64,000 bases of DNA from Sipunculus nudus. Lineage: Eukaryota; Annelida; Sipuncula; Golfingiida; Sipunculidae. The translations under genes and the position numbers were made by a program. The notes beneath the pieces are model-generated. The model saw only the letters and a list, made by a program, of their open reading frames with translations, did not search any database and had not been told where the DNA came from. The first letter of the stretch is position 1. Each line of letters begins with the position of its first letter. The stretch spans positions 24,665,519 to 24,729,518 of the forward strand of contig CM049306.1 of NCBI GenBank assembly GCA_026874595.1, read 5' to 3'. Positions 33,401 through 40,887 of the stretch are shown here, piece after piece.

Positions 33401-34886
33401 TGGCATTTAAATCAGCCTCATCCTCTCTGGCTGTACAGGTACCAGTGAATTCAGCCCATTTAAAACCCGGCCTGTATTTGCCAACCTGGCCCATTCAAAT
33501 TACCAACCTGGCCAGTCTGACACTAAATGTGAATTAATATACAATAATATACAAGTTAATATACCATAGAAATGGCACTGAAAAATCCAAACAGACCCCA
33601 TACATGTTTTGAAATAAAATAATGAATAAAAATTATGTGTTGTTTTGTAATTTAATTTATGGAGTACTTTGTGACAATTCCATAGTAGTATTTTATATGA
33701 TTTTTTAATGAAACATAGCATTGAAAATGCAGTGTTTGTCGAGCATGTTTGTCATGCAGTTGATTTTACAAAGGTTAGATTCACTGTTCTGCAGTTAATT
33801 TTAGAACTTATGTTAATTATGTGTACACAAAGTTTTGATAAACTGAGATAGCCCCTCCATGCCAATTAATGTGGTGTCAGATTTGACTGACCGTAAGGGA
33901 TTTATCCTGATACCTGAGGGTCCATTTAAGCAATTTCAGCCACAAAGGCTTGATTTCCTGCTTCTTCGGGATACATAACCTTGGAAGGCCATCTAAGACA
34001 TGGAAACCACCTTTATACATGTGTTATAAAATAAAGTTAGCGTTAATTATTGAATATTGTATAATTGAATTTTATTAGTTCATATTAATGTATAGGCCAG
34101 TTAGGTAAATTGTATGAGCTGGGTTGGCAAGTACAGGCCGGACTGGTACGGGCCGGGGAGCCACTATAGAACGCGGGCTTCGCTTCTTTTTTGGAACAAT
34201 TAAATAAAATTGGCTCCTCTCATTCCCTATTTTAACTCCTACTTTTCCCTGTAGATGTCCCTACACTCAACTCTTCTAACATAAACAAGTACTAAGCATC
34301 AGAAATCGCCTGAATCGGGTATCGAACCTACGATCTCTAGACTAGGAGCCCTACACGCTACTAAATGAGACGTGAAGACGAGATACCAGCAGGAGCAAGT
34401 TTTGTTCATTTATATCTGCGACTGAAGAGGCACCTATCGCGAAAATGGGAAACCATATACTATTTAACAGGAAAATTATGCTTTAGGTGGGGGCTCCGCC
34501 CCCACACCCCCGTTCAGACGGGGAACCCAGGTTCCCCGGACCCCTCCTCCTCTAATATAATAAACTCCAGCTATGAGCAAAATTAAATACGGGAATTCTG
34601 AGGAAAATGATATGTATGGGCCTTTTCCAGGAAACAATTTATTATGCGACACCCGTTGTACCGGCCGTAGGCTGAAGCCCGGTTTCTATAGTTCTGCCCG
34701 GGCCGGGTTTTAAATGGGCCGAATTCACTTGTACCCGGCTGTATAGACTGTAAACAACGTCTGCCTTCAAAACTTTCACGTGGAGCTTGAGCGATAATAT
34801 GTGTAAATAGTATAAATGACGATATCGCCGTTTTAAACAGTTGGTGTAGTTATGAATATACATAAGTACCTTTTTCCTTTCCCCAT
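20253..34886 (-). CDS. UTP3: UTP3/SAS10, small-subunit processome component (16 exons)
   Basis: UTP3 (SAS10) is a U3 snoRNP/SSU-processome protein needed in the nucleolus for early pre-18S rRNA cleavages. Coding exons, in order: 34886-34870, 32280-32142, 31385-31329, 30997-30868, 30300-30223, 29873-29758, 28075-27986, 25901-25845, 25502-25387, 24431-24335, 23823-23687, 22751-22619, 22021-21975, 21690-21627, 21194-21087, 20345-20253. All junctions are GT..AG and phases join exactly, giving 1479 nt (492 residues), close to the human length. Order in the protein: basic start MGKGKRRKEKK; acidic N-terminal half with YYQDEIDEFH and WGQKRSKYYG; Sas10/Utp3/C1D domain at about residues 200-300 (KRESPELLELIEDYK, LYLNYCVNINFYLMLKA); acidic linker; C-terminal Sas10 domain at about 420-492 (RNPRVKHR, GQIREVR, SGIRAGIKRSIKFKQ). 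No lesion was seen. Confidence 0.95.
21087..21194 (-). CDS. UTP3: UTP3 exon 15
   Basis: 108 nt, 36 residues: IAKNVGLTAHKKKELRNPRV then KHRLKYRKAKIRRRGQ. This is the basic core of the Sas10 C-terminal domain. Donor GTGAGT. Confidence 0.96.
21627..21690 (-). CDS. UTP3: UTP3 exon 14
   Basis: 64 nt ending EKRGITYQ, the start of the C-terminal Sas10 domain (K-R-x-I-T-Y-Q is conserved). Donor GTAAGA. Confidence 0.94.
21975..22021 (-). CDS. UTP3: UTP3 exon 13
   Basis: 47 nt coding GRKRRHGEEEGVEEE plus two bases of Gly. Short, but the only phase-compatible solution between exons 12 and 14. Confidence 0.82.
22024..22175. repeat. Short ~40-bp tandem repeat in UTP3 intron 12
   Basis: Four imperfect units around 'ATACATCAGTACACATACA' and 'AGCTCTCAACAT'. 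Lies directly upstream of the exon 13 acceptor. Confidence 0.7.
22619..22751 (-). CDS. UTP3: UTP3 exon 12
   Basis: 133 nt coding a basic PGKKKRP patch, probably a nuclear localisation signal, and an acidic stretch ending GGRTW. The donor GTAGGT is chosen to keep phase with exon 13. Confidence 0.85.
23687..23823 (-). CDS. UTP3: UTP3 exon 11
   Basis: 137 nt coding a charged helical stretch (LIKQLEPAAERLKPEIEKVL) and a linker. Ends two bases into an Arg codon. Donor GTATGT. Confidence 0.9.
24335..24431 (-). CDS. UTP3: UTP3 exon 10
   Basis: 97 nt coding YCVNINFYLMLKAKHAPVHN then HPVIGRLVQYRN, the end of the Sas10/C1D domain. Donor GTAAGT. Confidence 0.95.
25047..25433 (-). repeat. 47-bp minisatellite made of UTP3 exon 9 end plus 5' splice site
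   Basis: On the minus strand the end of exon 9 is followed by seven more copies of its last 32 nt, each with the donor-type GTGAGC and a 15-nt intron piece ending TTTAAA. On the plus strand the unit marker GCTCAC (real donor at 25381-25386) recurs near 25334, 25287, 25240, 25193, 25157, 25111 (partly lost) and 25063. The nearest three are almost identical and the distant ones diverge, so growth was most recent next to the exon. See findings. Confidence 0.92.
25387..25502 (-). CDS. UTP3: UTP3 exon 9, source of an intronic minisatellite
   Basis: 116 nt coding MTEVRDVLLPIEKLIREGSI, then PKASTGAEFIQTKIKLYL; the final AA plus the first T of exon 10 makes Asn, as in LYLNYC of other UTP3 proteins. 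Its last 32 nt and its donor (GAA followed by GTGAGC) are tandemly copied into the following intron; reading through the real donor gives an immediate TGA. Confidence 0.95.
25845..25901 (-). CDS. UTP3: UTP3 exon 8
   Basis: 57 nt coding LLKRESPELLELIEDYKTK, the best-conserved helix of the Sas10/C1D domain. A (TA)n tract begins only about 35 bp upstream of its acceptor. Confidence 0.95.
25936..25979. repeat. (TA)n tract, left flank of foldback element
   Basis: About 22 TA units directly against the left arm of the foldback element. Confidence 0.95.
25980..27443. mobile_element. Foldback element in UTP3 intron 7
   Basis: The left arm (25980-26150) and right arm (27270-27443) are reverse complements over about 171 bp, with four mismatches noticed by eye. 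The arms consist of sub-repeats built on the 14-bp palindrome CTCGCCTAGGCGAG and on 'GATTGCGATTGTGATCTCG'. Extra degenerate sub-repeats extend the right side inward (27150-27270). The interior is very AT-rich with no protein frame. Both outer ends abut (TA)n tracts, so TA insertion is likely. The transposase source is unknown. Confidence 0.85.
27444..27493. repeat. (TA)n tract, right flank of foldback element
   Basis: About 25 TA units directly after the right arm. Confidence 0.95.
27986..28075 (-). CDS. UTP3: UTP3 exon 7
   Basis: 90 nt, 30 residues ending KDLSKLTKKEKLQ, which leads into the Sas10/C1D domain. Exon 8 is 2.1 kb away, the gap containing the foldback element. Confidence 0.93.
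28430..29616 (+). repeat. Repeat family A, copy 2, in UTP3 intron 6
   Basis: Complete at both ends: the left has ACTAGAATACGGGTAGTCGA and a degenerate TIR (ATCTGCAAAAATCAGAGT), the right has the (GGC)n block, ACCCGGTCAAACACATAGTA and TTTTGGCGGATAC. Three tandem units of about 277 bp ('GCTGTGCAAAAATGG' near 28699, 28983; a variant near 29262). GGTGGCGCCACC at 29004, 29133 and 29282. Confidence 0.88.
29758..29873 (-). CDS. UTP3: UTP3 exon 6
   Basis: 116 nt coding an acidic helical segment (EEKEALVIQKRLAEQLDEED) equivalent to the 'IIQRRLA' helix of vertebrate UTP3. Confidence 0.92.
30223..30300 (-). CDS. UTP3: UTP3 exon 5
   Basis: 78 nt coding LPDDKAWGQKRSKYYGADVS and following acidic residues. 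The WGQKRSKYYG block matches the conserved W-G-(K/R)-YY motif of SAS10 proteins. Donor GTAGGT. Confidence 0.93.
   Translation of the reverse strand, partial: VCLMTRPGDRRGPSTTEQMSVTMKT
30868..30997 (-). CDS. UTP3: UTP3 exon 4
   Basis: 130 nt with the acidic EEVLGLGSDSDEEIAEYEAQ region. Donor GTAAAC after one base of a Gly codon completed by exon 5. Confidence 0.92.
31329..31385 (-). CDS. UTP3: UTP3 exon 3
   Basis: 57 nt, 19 residues (VLLEKGSSLEQPDFSSDEN), phase 0 at both ends, donor GTAAGT. Acidic linker region. Confidence 0.85.
31485..31781. mobile_element. Small MITE in UTP3 intron 2
   Basis: The left end reads GGCAAAAAAAATAAAGGTAT then GGTTCTCAG, and the reverse complement of the right end is GGCCAAAAAAATAAAAGGTA then TGGTTCTCAG. 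These inverted ends of about 28 bp enclose about 240 bp of non-coding sequence. Confidence 0.7.
32142..32280 (-). CDS. UTP3: UTP3 exon 2
   Basis: 139 nt coding residues 6-52, with the signature YDSDDE ... SDDYYQDEIDEFHANREK of SAS10 N termini. Acceptor ACCCAG, donor GTAACC. Confidence 0.93.
33425..34760. mobile_element. Interrupted inverted-repeat element in UTP3 intron 1
   Basis: The left arm (about 33425-33535: CAGTGAATTCAGCCCATTTA, AAACCCGGCCTG, TTGCCAACCTGG) reappears inverted in two pieces: 34090-34158 (GGGTTGGCAAGTACAGGCCG) and 34690-34760 (GGTTTTAAATGGGCCGAATT). The right arm is therefore split by the insertion at 34159-34690. The 174-codon frame at 33013-33537 runs into the left arm and is not a gene. 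Confidence 0.6.
34159..34690 (-). mobile_element. Nested insertion with a tRNA-like (SINE-type) head
   Basis: It splits the inverted-repeat arm. Its own ends are inverted (ACTATAGAACGCGGGCTTCG against the reverse complement ACTATAGAAACCGGGCTTCA) and GGCCGG occurs at both junctions, a possible target duplication. On the minus strand at about 34370-34300 there is a tRNA-like head with a B box GGTTCGATACCC preceded by GTAGGGCTCCTAGTCTAGAG. A GC-rich hairpin segment GGGGGCTCCGCCCCC lies near 34491. Confidence 0.55.
34870..34886 (-). CDS. UTP3: UTP3 exon 1 (start codon)
   Basis: Only 17 coding nt: ATG followed by codons for GKGK and two bases of an Arg codon, then the donor GTACTT. Chosen because exon 2 needs exactly two bases from upstream and because a short basic start leading into RKEKK suits this nucleolar protein. 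The remaining uncertainty is the 2.6-kb intron 1. Confidence 0.75.
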
Positions 34887-35060
34887 AATGCTACCTGTAG
34901 TAGTTTTGTGACGATCAGGTCAAAAGTCTTCGCAGAGGTATGAGTAAGCTGTGGTACTTTCGTTCACATGTACATGTGTGGGAGAACTTGAAATCGTTCA
35001 ACCAGTCACCGACAGATGCCGCTATATAATAGGGGTCTTGAAAACGTCGATCCTCCCACC
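34887..35060 (-). promoter_or_regulatory. UTP3: Probable 5' UTR and promoter region of UTP3
   Basis: Upstream of the UTP3 ATG on the minus strand. It contains an AT-box TATTATATAG (about 35028-35019) that could be a weak TATA element. No TSS can be fixed from sequence. Call based mainly on position. Confidence 0.3.
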
Positions 35061-35622
35061 CTGCACTCGGATAAATTATATTTAGCCCTATATATAAAAA
35101 CTGGTTTAAATCCAGCTGATAGTAAACAATATGAATACGGTATGGTATGGTATGGCATAGATACTACATGACTTAGTCCTCACAATATAGGAGTTTCAAG
35201 GTGATTATTCCACAACAAATATGTTTATTCCTTTAAATATCAGTTTACTTTAAATGTAAGTTTAAGGGAATTATAGATAAAAAATAACTACATGCAAGAC
35301 AGGTAATAATTAAACACAAATCTGAGTACATACCTGCAAATAGCATACAGAGATCTGGTGTGACAACCTGCAAGGCTGGCCAGCACACTATCACCAATGC
35401 AATGGTTAGCTCAGCTGACCCTCCCCTCAGCATGCCTTTCACTAATTAACATGTTATGCATGGTTCACACACAATACAAAACTACATGTTTTCTCTGTAG
35501 TGCACCTGGACACAAATTGGTAGTCTGTAAGCTGTACAATATAAACAAGTGCACCAAGGCATATATAATACTGGTAACAGGTTAAAGCACATAAAAAATA
35601 ATTAATACAAAAACAACCCTGT

Positions 35623-35625
35623 GAC

Positions 35626-35659
<34 letters not shown>
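35623..35659. repeat. (TA)n(TG)n microsatellite
   Basis: Short TA tract changing into about 9 TG units. Confidence 0.9.
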
Positions 35660-36222
35660 ACAAATAGCACCGCCAGCTTGTACATGTACCTAATTTATAT
35701 TGAAAGACTTGACATCCAAACAAGTCCCGTTGAAATCTCTTTAAATGGACACGCAAAATTAGTTCACAACCGACTTTATTTCTTAGAACTACAAAGCAAA
35801 AACTCGATATTTAGCACTTGAGATTTATGTTTATTTTGAGATTGCTGACAAATTAAAGCTTTGCTCTGTAGGTAGCCCGACACATACGGACTCTGATCAT
35901 TGTTTACCATATGTCAGCGCAGCAACTCTGAAGGCTACCACAAATTTTACACCTGTACCCAGGCAGTGCATGAAGAAATTCAGGAAATTAGTTCTTACAT
36001 TAACTTGAGGAAATATTCACAAAGAGGCACCAATTACTTTATAATCTAAGTCTGTCTCAATCTTTGATAGTTATTCCATTGTGTAAGACTGGCAGAGCCA
36101 CTACCAATTTTACATCGTTTTATCCCCAATTTCCTATCGTTTTATCACAATGTCATCAAACACTTCGCATAAACTTTAAATCATGCAAAGTTTGAACAAA
36201 ATCATAGTGTATGCAAGTTAGA

Positions 36223-36393
36223 TTATGTATGTATGATACCCTATGAATGGGAGACTCCGGAGCTAAATTGTTATTTTCGGGGGGGGGGGGGGGGGGGGGG
36301 GGGTTCATTATGTATGTATGATACCCTTTTTATGGGAGAGGATCGGTGCGCCGAACTCTCCGGAGCTAAACTGTTTTTTTAGTAGGGGGGGAT
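36223..36393. repeat. Local tandem duplication around a 25-bp poly-G run
   Basis: 'TTATGTATGTATGATACCCT', 'CTCCGGAGCTAAA' and a following G-run occur twice. The first copy ends in an uninterrupted G tract (36279-36303); the second ends in a shorter run near 36385. The duplicated unit is about 82-85 bp. Confidence 0.75.
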
Positions 36394-37600
36394 GTTTGAA
36401 GTACATGTGTGTATTTTATGGCTTTCGGACTTAAATGCAAACCTTATTAGAAGCCAGTCAGTTAGCCACCCTACTTTACATTAAATCGTATGGGATATTA
36501 TTGATTTAATGTTATCAGATATATTGCATGATCCAGCTTATCTTCAGAAAAGTCCGGAACTCTCCTTATATATATCTGAGTTGAGTTTGGGGGACTAATC
36601 AATGCTAATTTATTGATTTATGTGTCCTAAATCAATGCTTAACTTTAAAAATAATGCAGTTTAGCTATTTGAAATTTTAGATTTTTAAATTATATTTCAG
36701 TTAAACGGTGTTCTTTTATTTCTTTGAAATAAGCAAGTGCACATTGTCCAGTCCCAATTTCCCCCGAATAAGGAAGCAAACTGTAAACGTACATGGGTCT
36801 GTTTCCCCTGCAATGTTATGCTTTAATTTTGAGACTGAGGCCTGAAGAGCGGTCGAGTCAAAGTTTGCTTTCATAAATGTAAAATAATTTACTTGAGTAT
36901 AGGACATTTTTTCCATGTCAAGCATGATGCATATAGTTATAAAGCCAGGCCAAACTTTTAGTTTCTGTAAAATGTCGCTGTCACGACTGGGAGTTATTAA
37001 ATTTCATCACAACTGGTCCACTTTAAGTAAATATTAATACAAAGGCCCTGGTCTCTCAGAAATTGCTTTCATGAATTTCCTTGCTATATACATGTTGATC
37101 TCAGGTGTGACTGTCATATGCTGACTGCGTTACCTACATTTATTGTACTTGTTTACGCAGGTCATGATGATCTATATTCCGCCATCTAGACTGGCCCAGT
37201 CCATGAAATAGTTATGACTTAATTGTTGCTTCTGACAGAAAAATCAAACGTTCCCGCGTTGTATCGCACTTAGTATGGGTACCGCCATCTTGCGGCAACT
37301 CATATAACTAATTTACAATCTGACCCTCTTATATTTCATGTGATAAGAGCTGGCACTGAGTTAAGTCTATCGGTACATGGAATCACGATTTATTTTAATC
37401 ATTTTATTAATAAACGCAAATACTAAAGCCCCAGGCAGGGCTATCCGCCATCCTGAGCTTTTCTTTTTTTTGGGAAAATATTTTTCAATGGAAATTTGTT
37501 AATCACATAACAAAATGTGTCCAAGGAAAACGTCGAGGCACAAGTTAATGAATTTAATATACGGGGGGTGGGGGGGGGTTTACCTTTTATACCTTCTTCA

Positions 37601-37602
<2 letters not shown>

Positions 37603-37640
<38 letters not shown>
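37603..37640. repeat. (TA)n microsatellite
   Basis: TA tract of about 19 units. Confidence 0.95.
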
Positions 37641-37646
<6 letters not shown>

Positions 37647-38167
37647 GAGTTACCCTCCGGTGTAAAGTGTTCTATGGCCTTCAGACAAGGCCAGAGCGAT
37701 ATAACACTGAAGAAAAACAACAAAGTATATTCACGACAGACTGTTTCACGGGATGCGATCCGATCCTCAGGAAAAAGTTGTGAGAATCTCACAACAACGT
37801 CATATGCAGTGGATAGTCATGAGCTTTTTATCCTATGTTGGTATAAAGCATTTTGAAGTGATAGGGATGCATGAGATTTCTACAATATTTGAAGATGCCA
37901 CTCCTTGGGCAAGCCAAGAGCAAAAGAGTCCTGCGTGGACGCACGTTCCATCGTAGCTCCAGACCACCAGAAGCCCCGCCAAGACGAGATCGAGGCTGGA
38001 CGATTTAGCAGAGCATTATATATAGCGGCAGCCTGCCACCCAAAATCAAATTTTAAGTATTTTTTTCTGGTATAAGTTTTTATGCACGCCATTTCTAACA
38101 GTACTTTTTTTATTTTCATCAGCTTGTCGAACTGTCCTTTTCCCGAGGTAAGACAAAAAGTTAAGCT

Positions 38168-38170
<3 letters not shown>

Positions 38171-38207
<37 letters not shown>
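38171..38207. repeat. (TA)n microsatellite
   Basis: TA tract of about 18 units. Confidence 0.95.
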
Positions 38208-38208
<1 letters not shown>

Positions 38209-38557
38209 CACTCCCGGTTGACTTGCGTGTATTCATGTCAATTCAATAGCAATGTACTGATAACGAAGTTGGCTTTACTCGGAAAGTTTGTCTCCACTTC
38301 CGTCATGACAATGGCGACCACGTAAACGGAAACTCAATTCAAATCTTGCCGCCAGAGTAACCACCACAAATTTTGTGTAACATTTTTTCTTCATTATTTA
38401 GCTAATAAAACACGACCATATATATATAATTTTGATCCGACCCTTAGAATGGGCGTTTATCATGACTTGTATCATGACTCGCATGTAGACCCCAATCAGT
38501 TTATTTGAAAAAGGCCTGAATGTCATGTTGTCATGGCTAGCAGAGCACCAGCACCCC

Positions 38558-38628
38558 CGCCCACTAATAATCCCAGTTGTGGCTCTGTTGTAAACAACAG
38601 AGCCACAACTGGGTCTACGCCCACTAAT
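38558..38628. repeat. Perfect 42-bp hairpin flanked by 11-bp direct repeats
   Basis: 38572-38613 is a perfect inverted repeat: 20-bp arms starting CCCAGTTGTGGCTCTGTTGT with a 2-nt AA centre. CGCCCACTAAT stands on both sides (38558-38568 and 38618-38628). Confidence 0.92.
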
Positions 38629-39089
38629 TGCGGCGAATGCCTGGACACCCCAGCGACCGGCATGCAGACAGTTAATTTGGCGCTAGTCTGGAACCCTTGC
38701 AATGAGTGATATGGTAGAGCGATCTTTGTTTTCATCATCAGCCGGTGTGATAAGAAAAGATAAGACAGAAGATAACATTTATTAGTCTTTAGTTCCAGGA
38801 ATAAGTTGTTGACTTGCAATTCATTACATGCAGTTAAAAAAATACATGAAATAACATATAACATATTGACTATGCATGTAAAATTAAGCATGTAAAAATG
38901 ATAAAACAGATAATTCTGCAGGTAAATTACATCAAAACATTAAATATCTAGAGGGTTACGAGTTAAAAAGTGTAATACTGTATGGCACAAGAGATTTTTT
39001 TAAACGAGTTGTTCTGCAGAATGTTGCATCTGAGCGTTTAACTGAAGGTAAAAAACTGAACTCTGAATGTAGGGGATGTGTTGTGTCGT

Positions 39090-39438
39090 TCATGACCTTT
39101 GATATGAAGCCCATTGATTTGGTTTCACAAATTTCCTGATGTGTGGCAAGAGAAGTACTATAGTTATTCTATATCTACATTTTCTTTTCCTGGTATTAAT
39201 TAACTGTTTCTTTAACATAACAGATATATTTGTAAACCAGCACTCCAGTGCATAAGTTAGGGCACTAGAAATTACTGAATTATTAAACATGGTAATTATG
39301 GTTTTGTCAATATTTAGCATTCTTAGATAATATAGGTAAAATAATCTTTTGTTTGCTTTCTTGGATTGATTCAACACATGTTCTTTCCAATTCATATTTC
39401 TGTCAATAATACATCCTAAGTATTTATAATTTTCAACA

Positions 39439-39440
<2 letters not shown>
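39090..39440 (-). pseudogene. LINE reverse transcriptase C-terminal fragment
   Basis: The minus-strand frame from about 39436 down to 39090 reads YKYLGCIIDRNMNWKEHV then NQSKKANKRLFYLYYLRM and the ALECWFTNIS block, the segment after the catalytic domain in CR1/Rex-type ORF2 proteins (usual forms: F-K-Y-L-G-V and the C-W-F/Y-G-N block). The catalytic motif and everything N-terminal are missing. The fragment begins exactly at a (TA)n tract, and after NTRKRKC the similarity fades. It appears to belong to a different LINE lineage from the fragment at 8518-9460. Confidence 0.85.
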
Positions 39441-39498
<58 letters not shown>

Positions 39499-39503
39499 AT
39501 ATT
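39438..39503. repeat. (TA)n microsatellite abutting LINE fragment
   Basis: TA tract with one TTTA interruption near 39485, bounding the LINE fragment on its 5' side. Confidence 0.92.
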
Positions 39504-40149
39504 ATTATTATTATATATAGACAATGTGAAAACTAAATGCATAACCAGTTAAAACAAAAACTCTTCATGCATGATTCAAGTGCTTAGAACATAACGAATT
39601 TTTAGATTTTTTCCAGATATTATTTTTAGCCAAGTTATAGCTGAAGCCGAAGCATGTAGATTCTAAATATTGTCCGTTTTATCTGGAAATTTGTTTTGAA
39701 TTGATGCCACATATTATGATGTCACTTCCATGCATGTTTTCCTGTTAAATTGTACCGAAAGGTATAATCTCTTTATTTACAAAATTTACTGAAAATTCAG
39801 TTAGTTGCCATGCAGTGAGGTGACTTTTTGCCGTTTTTCACTAAATGGGCCTATACACTGACCAATGTGTATATATATGCACTATATATATAATTCTATT
39901 ATAGATATATAACAGGTGCTATATGTGTGTGGGTGTGTGTGAAACAAGTGTAAGCCAAAGGTTAGGCCTACAGAATAGGACTGCGCAATACAAATTACAT
40001 ACGCCCCTGTAACCTTAATCACTCACGTTCCCCTGGGCGATAATATAAGTATTGCATTTTTTTCTGTTACAACTCTTTCTTCCCTCTCCCCGTGCTATTT
40101 AATAGAATAGACTGTACATTTGGTTTACTGGAATCATTTTCTGAGAAAG
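39504..40149. other. Intergenic DNA, nothing recognised
   Basis: AT-rich with short TA and TG runs near 39870-39940. No exon or element recognised. Confidence 0.5.
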
Positions 40150-40390
40150 AAAATCATCGTAGTAGCATGCAAAGTCCAACTTAACTCGCGCTCCTGCTAT
40201 CTTCAACAAGCGCGAGACGTCACGTGAACTCGTTCGGGATTTTACGATATTTAGATTGTTATAGCAACACTCTCATGTAAGAACAGGGATTTATCGCCCA
40301 GCTGCTGTCAAACTGAACTGCATATATTGTGTTGCGAGAAGTTCATGGGCTAAATTTTCTACGTATACAGGTTGGGCAAAACACAGATGA
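40150..40390 (+). promoter_or_regulatory. LRRC34: Candidate LRRC34 promoter with X-box-like site
   Basis: A GC-richer island upstream of LRRC34 contains GACGTCACGTGA (about 40216-40227; CRE half plus E-box) and GTTATAGCAAC (40258-40268), whose right half AGCAAC fits the RFX X-box while the left half is weak. A possible 5' UTR donor, ACAG followed by GTTGGG, is near 40370. Exon 1 has an acceptor at 40741-40745, so an upstream non-coding exon is expected hereabouts. Confidence 0.3.
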
Positions 40391-40745
40391 CATTTGTCGT
40401 TACGTGCAATAAATTATGATTAGGTGAATGTTATGGATCAGACACCTTTTCTATTGTTTTTTTTTTGTTCAAAAATTACAAAAGTACAAACAATATCACC
40501 CAAACAGGAATAACGTGATGCAGTATTTTCAGTTTCTGCTCTACCATAGACATTTAGGTTTTAATTTTGAAGAATATCAGGATACATGCATATGTATAAA
40601 TATATATTTATATTTAAAATAATGTATCATTTGTATGTAAATCCAATATGTACATGTATAGATGCTTTTTTTAATTTTATATAAATTTATATATATTTAT
40701 TTTCAAGGTGTTTCCATTGTTTTTTTTTAAATGATGTCATTTCAG

Positions 40746-40887
40746 GATTTGTTTAATTTGACCATAGCAGCATGACTGACATCTACGAGACGATTGACAA
40801 ATATGAATGTGTTTGTAAGGAAGATAAGATACAGCCCGACCAGTACATCATGGCAATGTTGGACCGGGAAAAGGATGAGTGCATCTT
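40746..40887 (+). CDS. LRRC34: LRRC34 exon 1 (5' UTR end and start codon)
   Basis: Acceptor ATTTCAG at 40745, ATG at 40772. Codes MTDIYETIDKYECVCKEDKI then QPDQYIMAMLDREKDECI plus two bases. The donor GTTAGT (40888) is non-ideal but is the one giving the phase needed by exon 2. Confidence 0.68.

Larger units (their letters stand above)
35061..38557. other. Divergent intergenic region between UTP3 and LRRC34, left part
   Basis: No exon recognised. Contains a (TATGG)3 stretch near 35141, (TA)n(TG)n at 35623-35659, a poly-G tract within a local duplication (36223-36393), and (TA)n tracts at 37603-37640 and 38171-38207. Frames 37515-37856 and 37753-37956 lack recognisable domains. Confidence 0.5.

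Noticed and set aside
33013-33537. Plus-strand 174-codon frame
   Set aside because: Its C-terminal part is the arm of an inverted-repeat element; the rest has no recognisable domain and lies in UTP3 intron 1.
34300-34372. Functional tRNA gene on the minus strand
   Set aside because: Good B box but no proper acceptor stem or anticodon arm could be folded; it sits inside a mobile insertion.
37515-37956. Overlapping frames of 113 and 67 codons on the plus strand
   Set aside because: One crosses a (TA)n tract and neither has a recognisable domain or splice partner.
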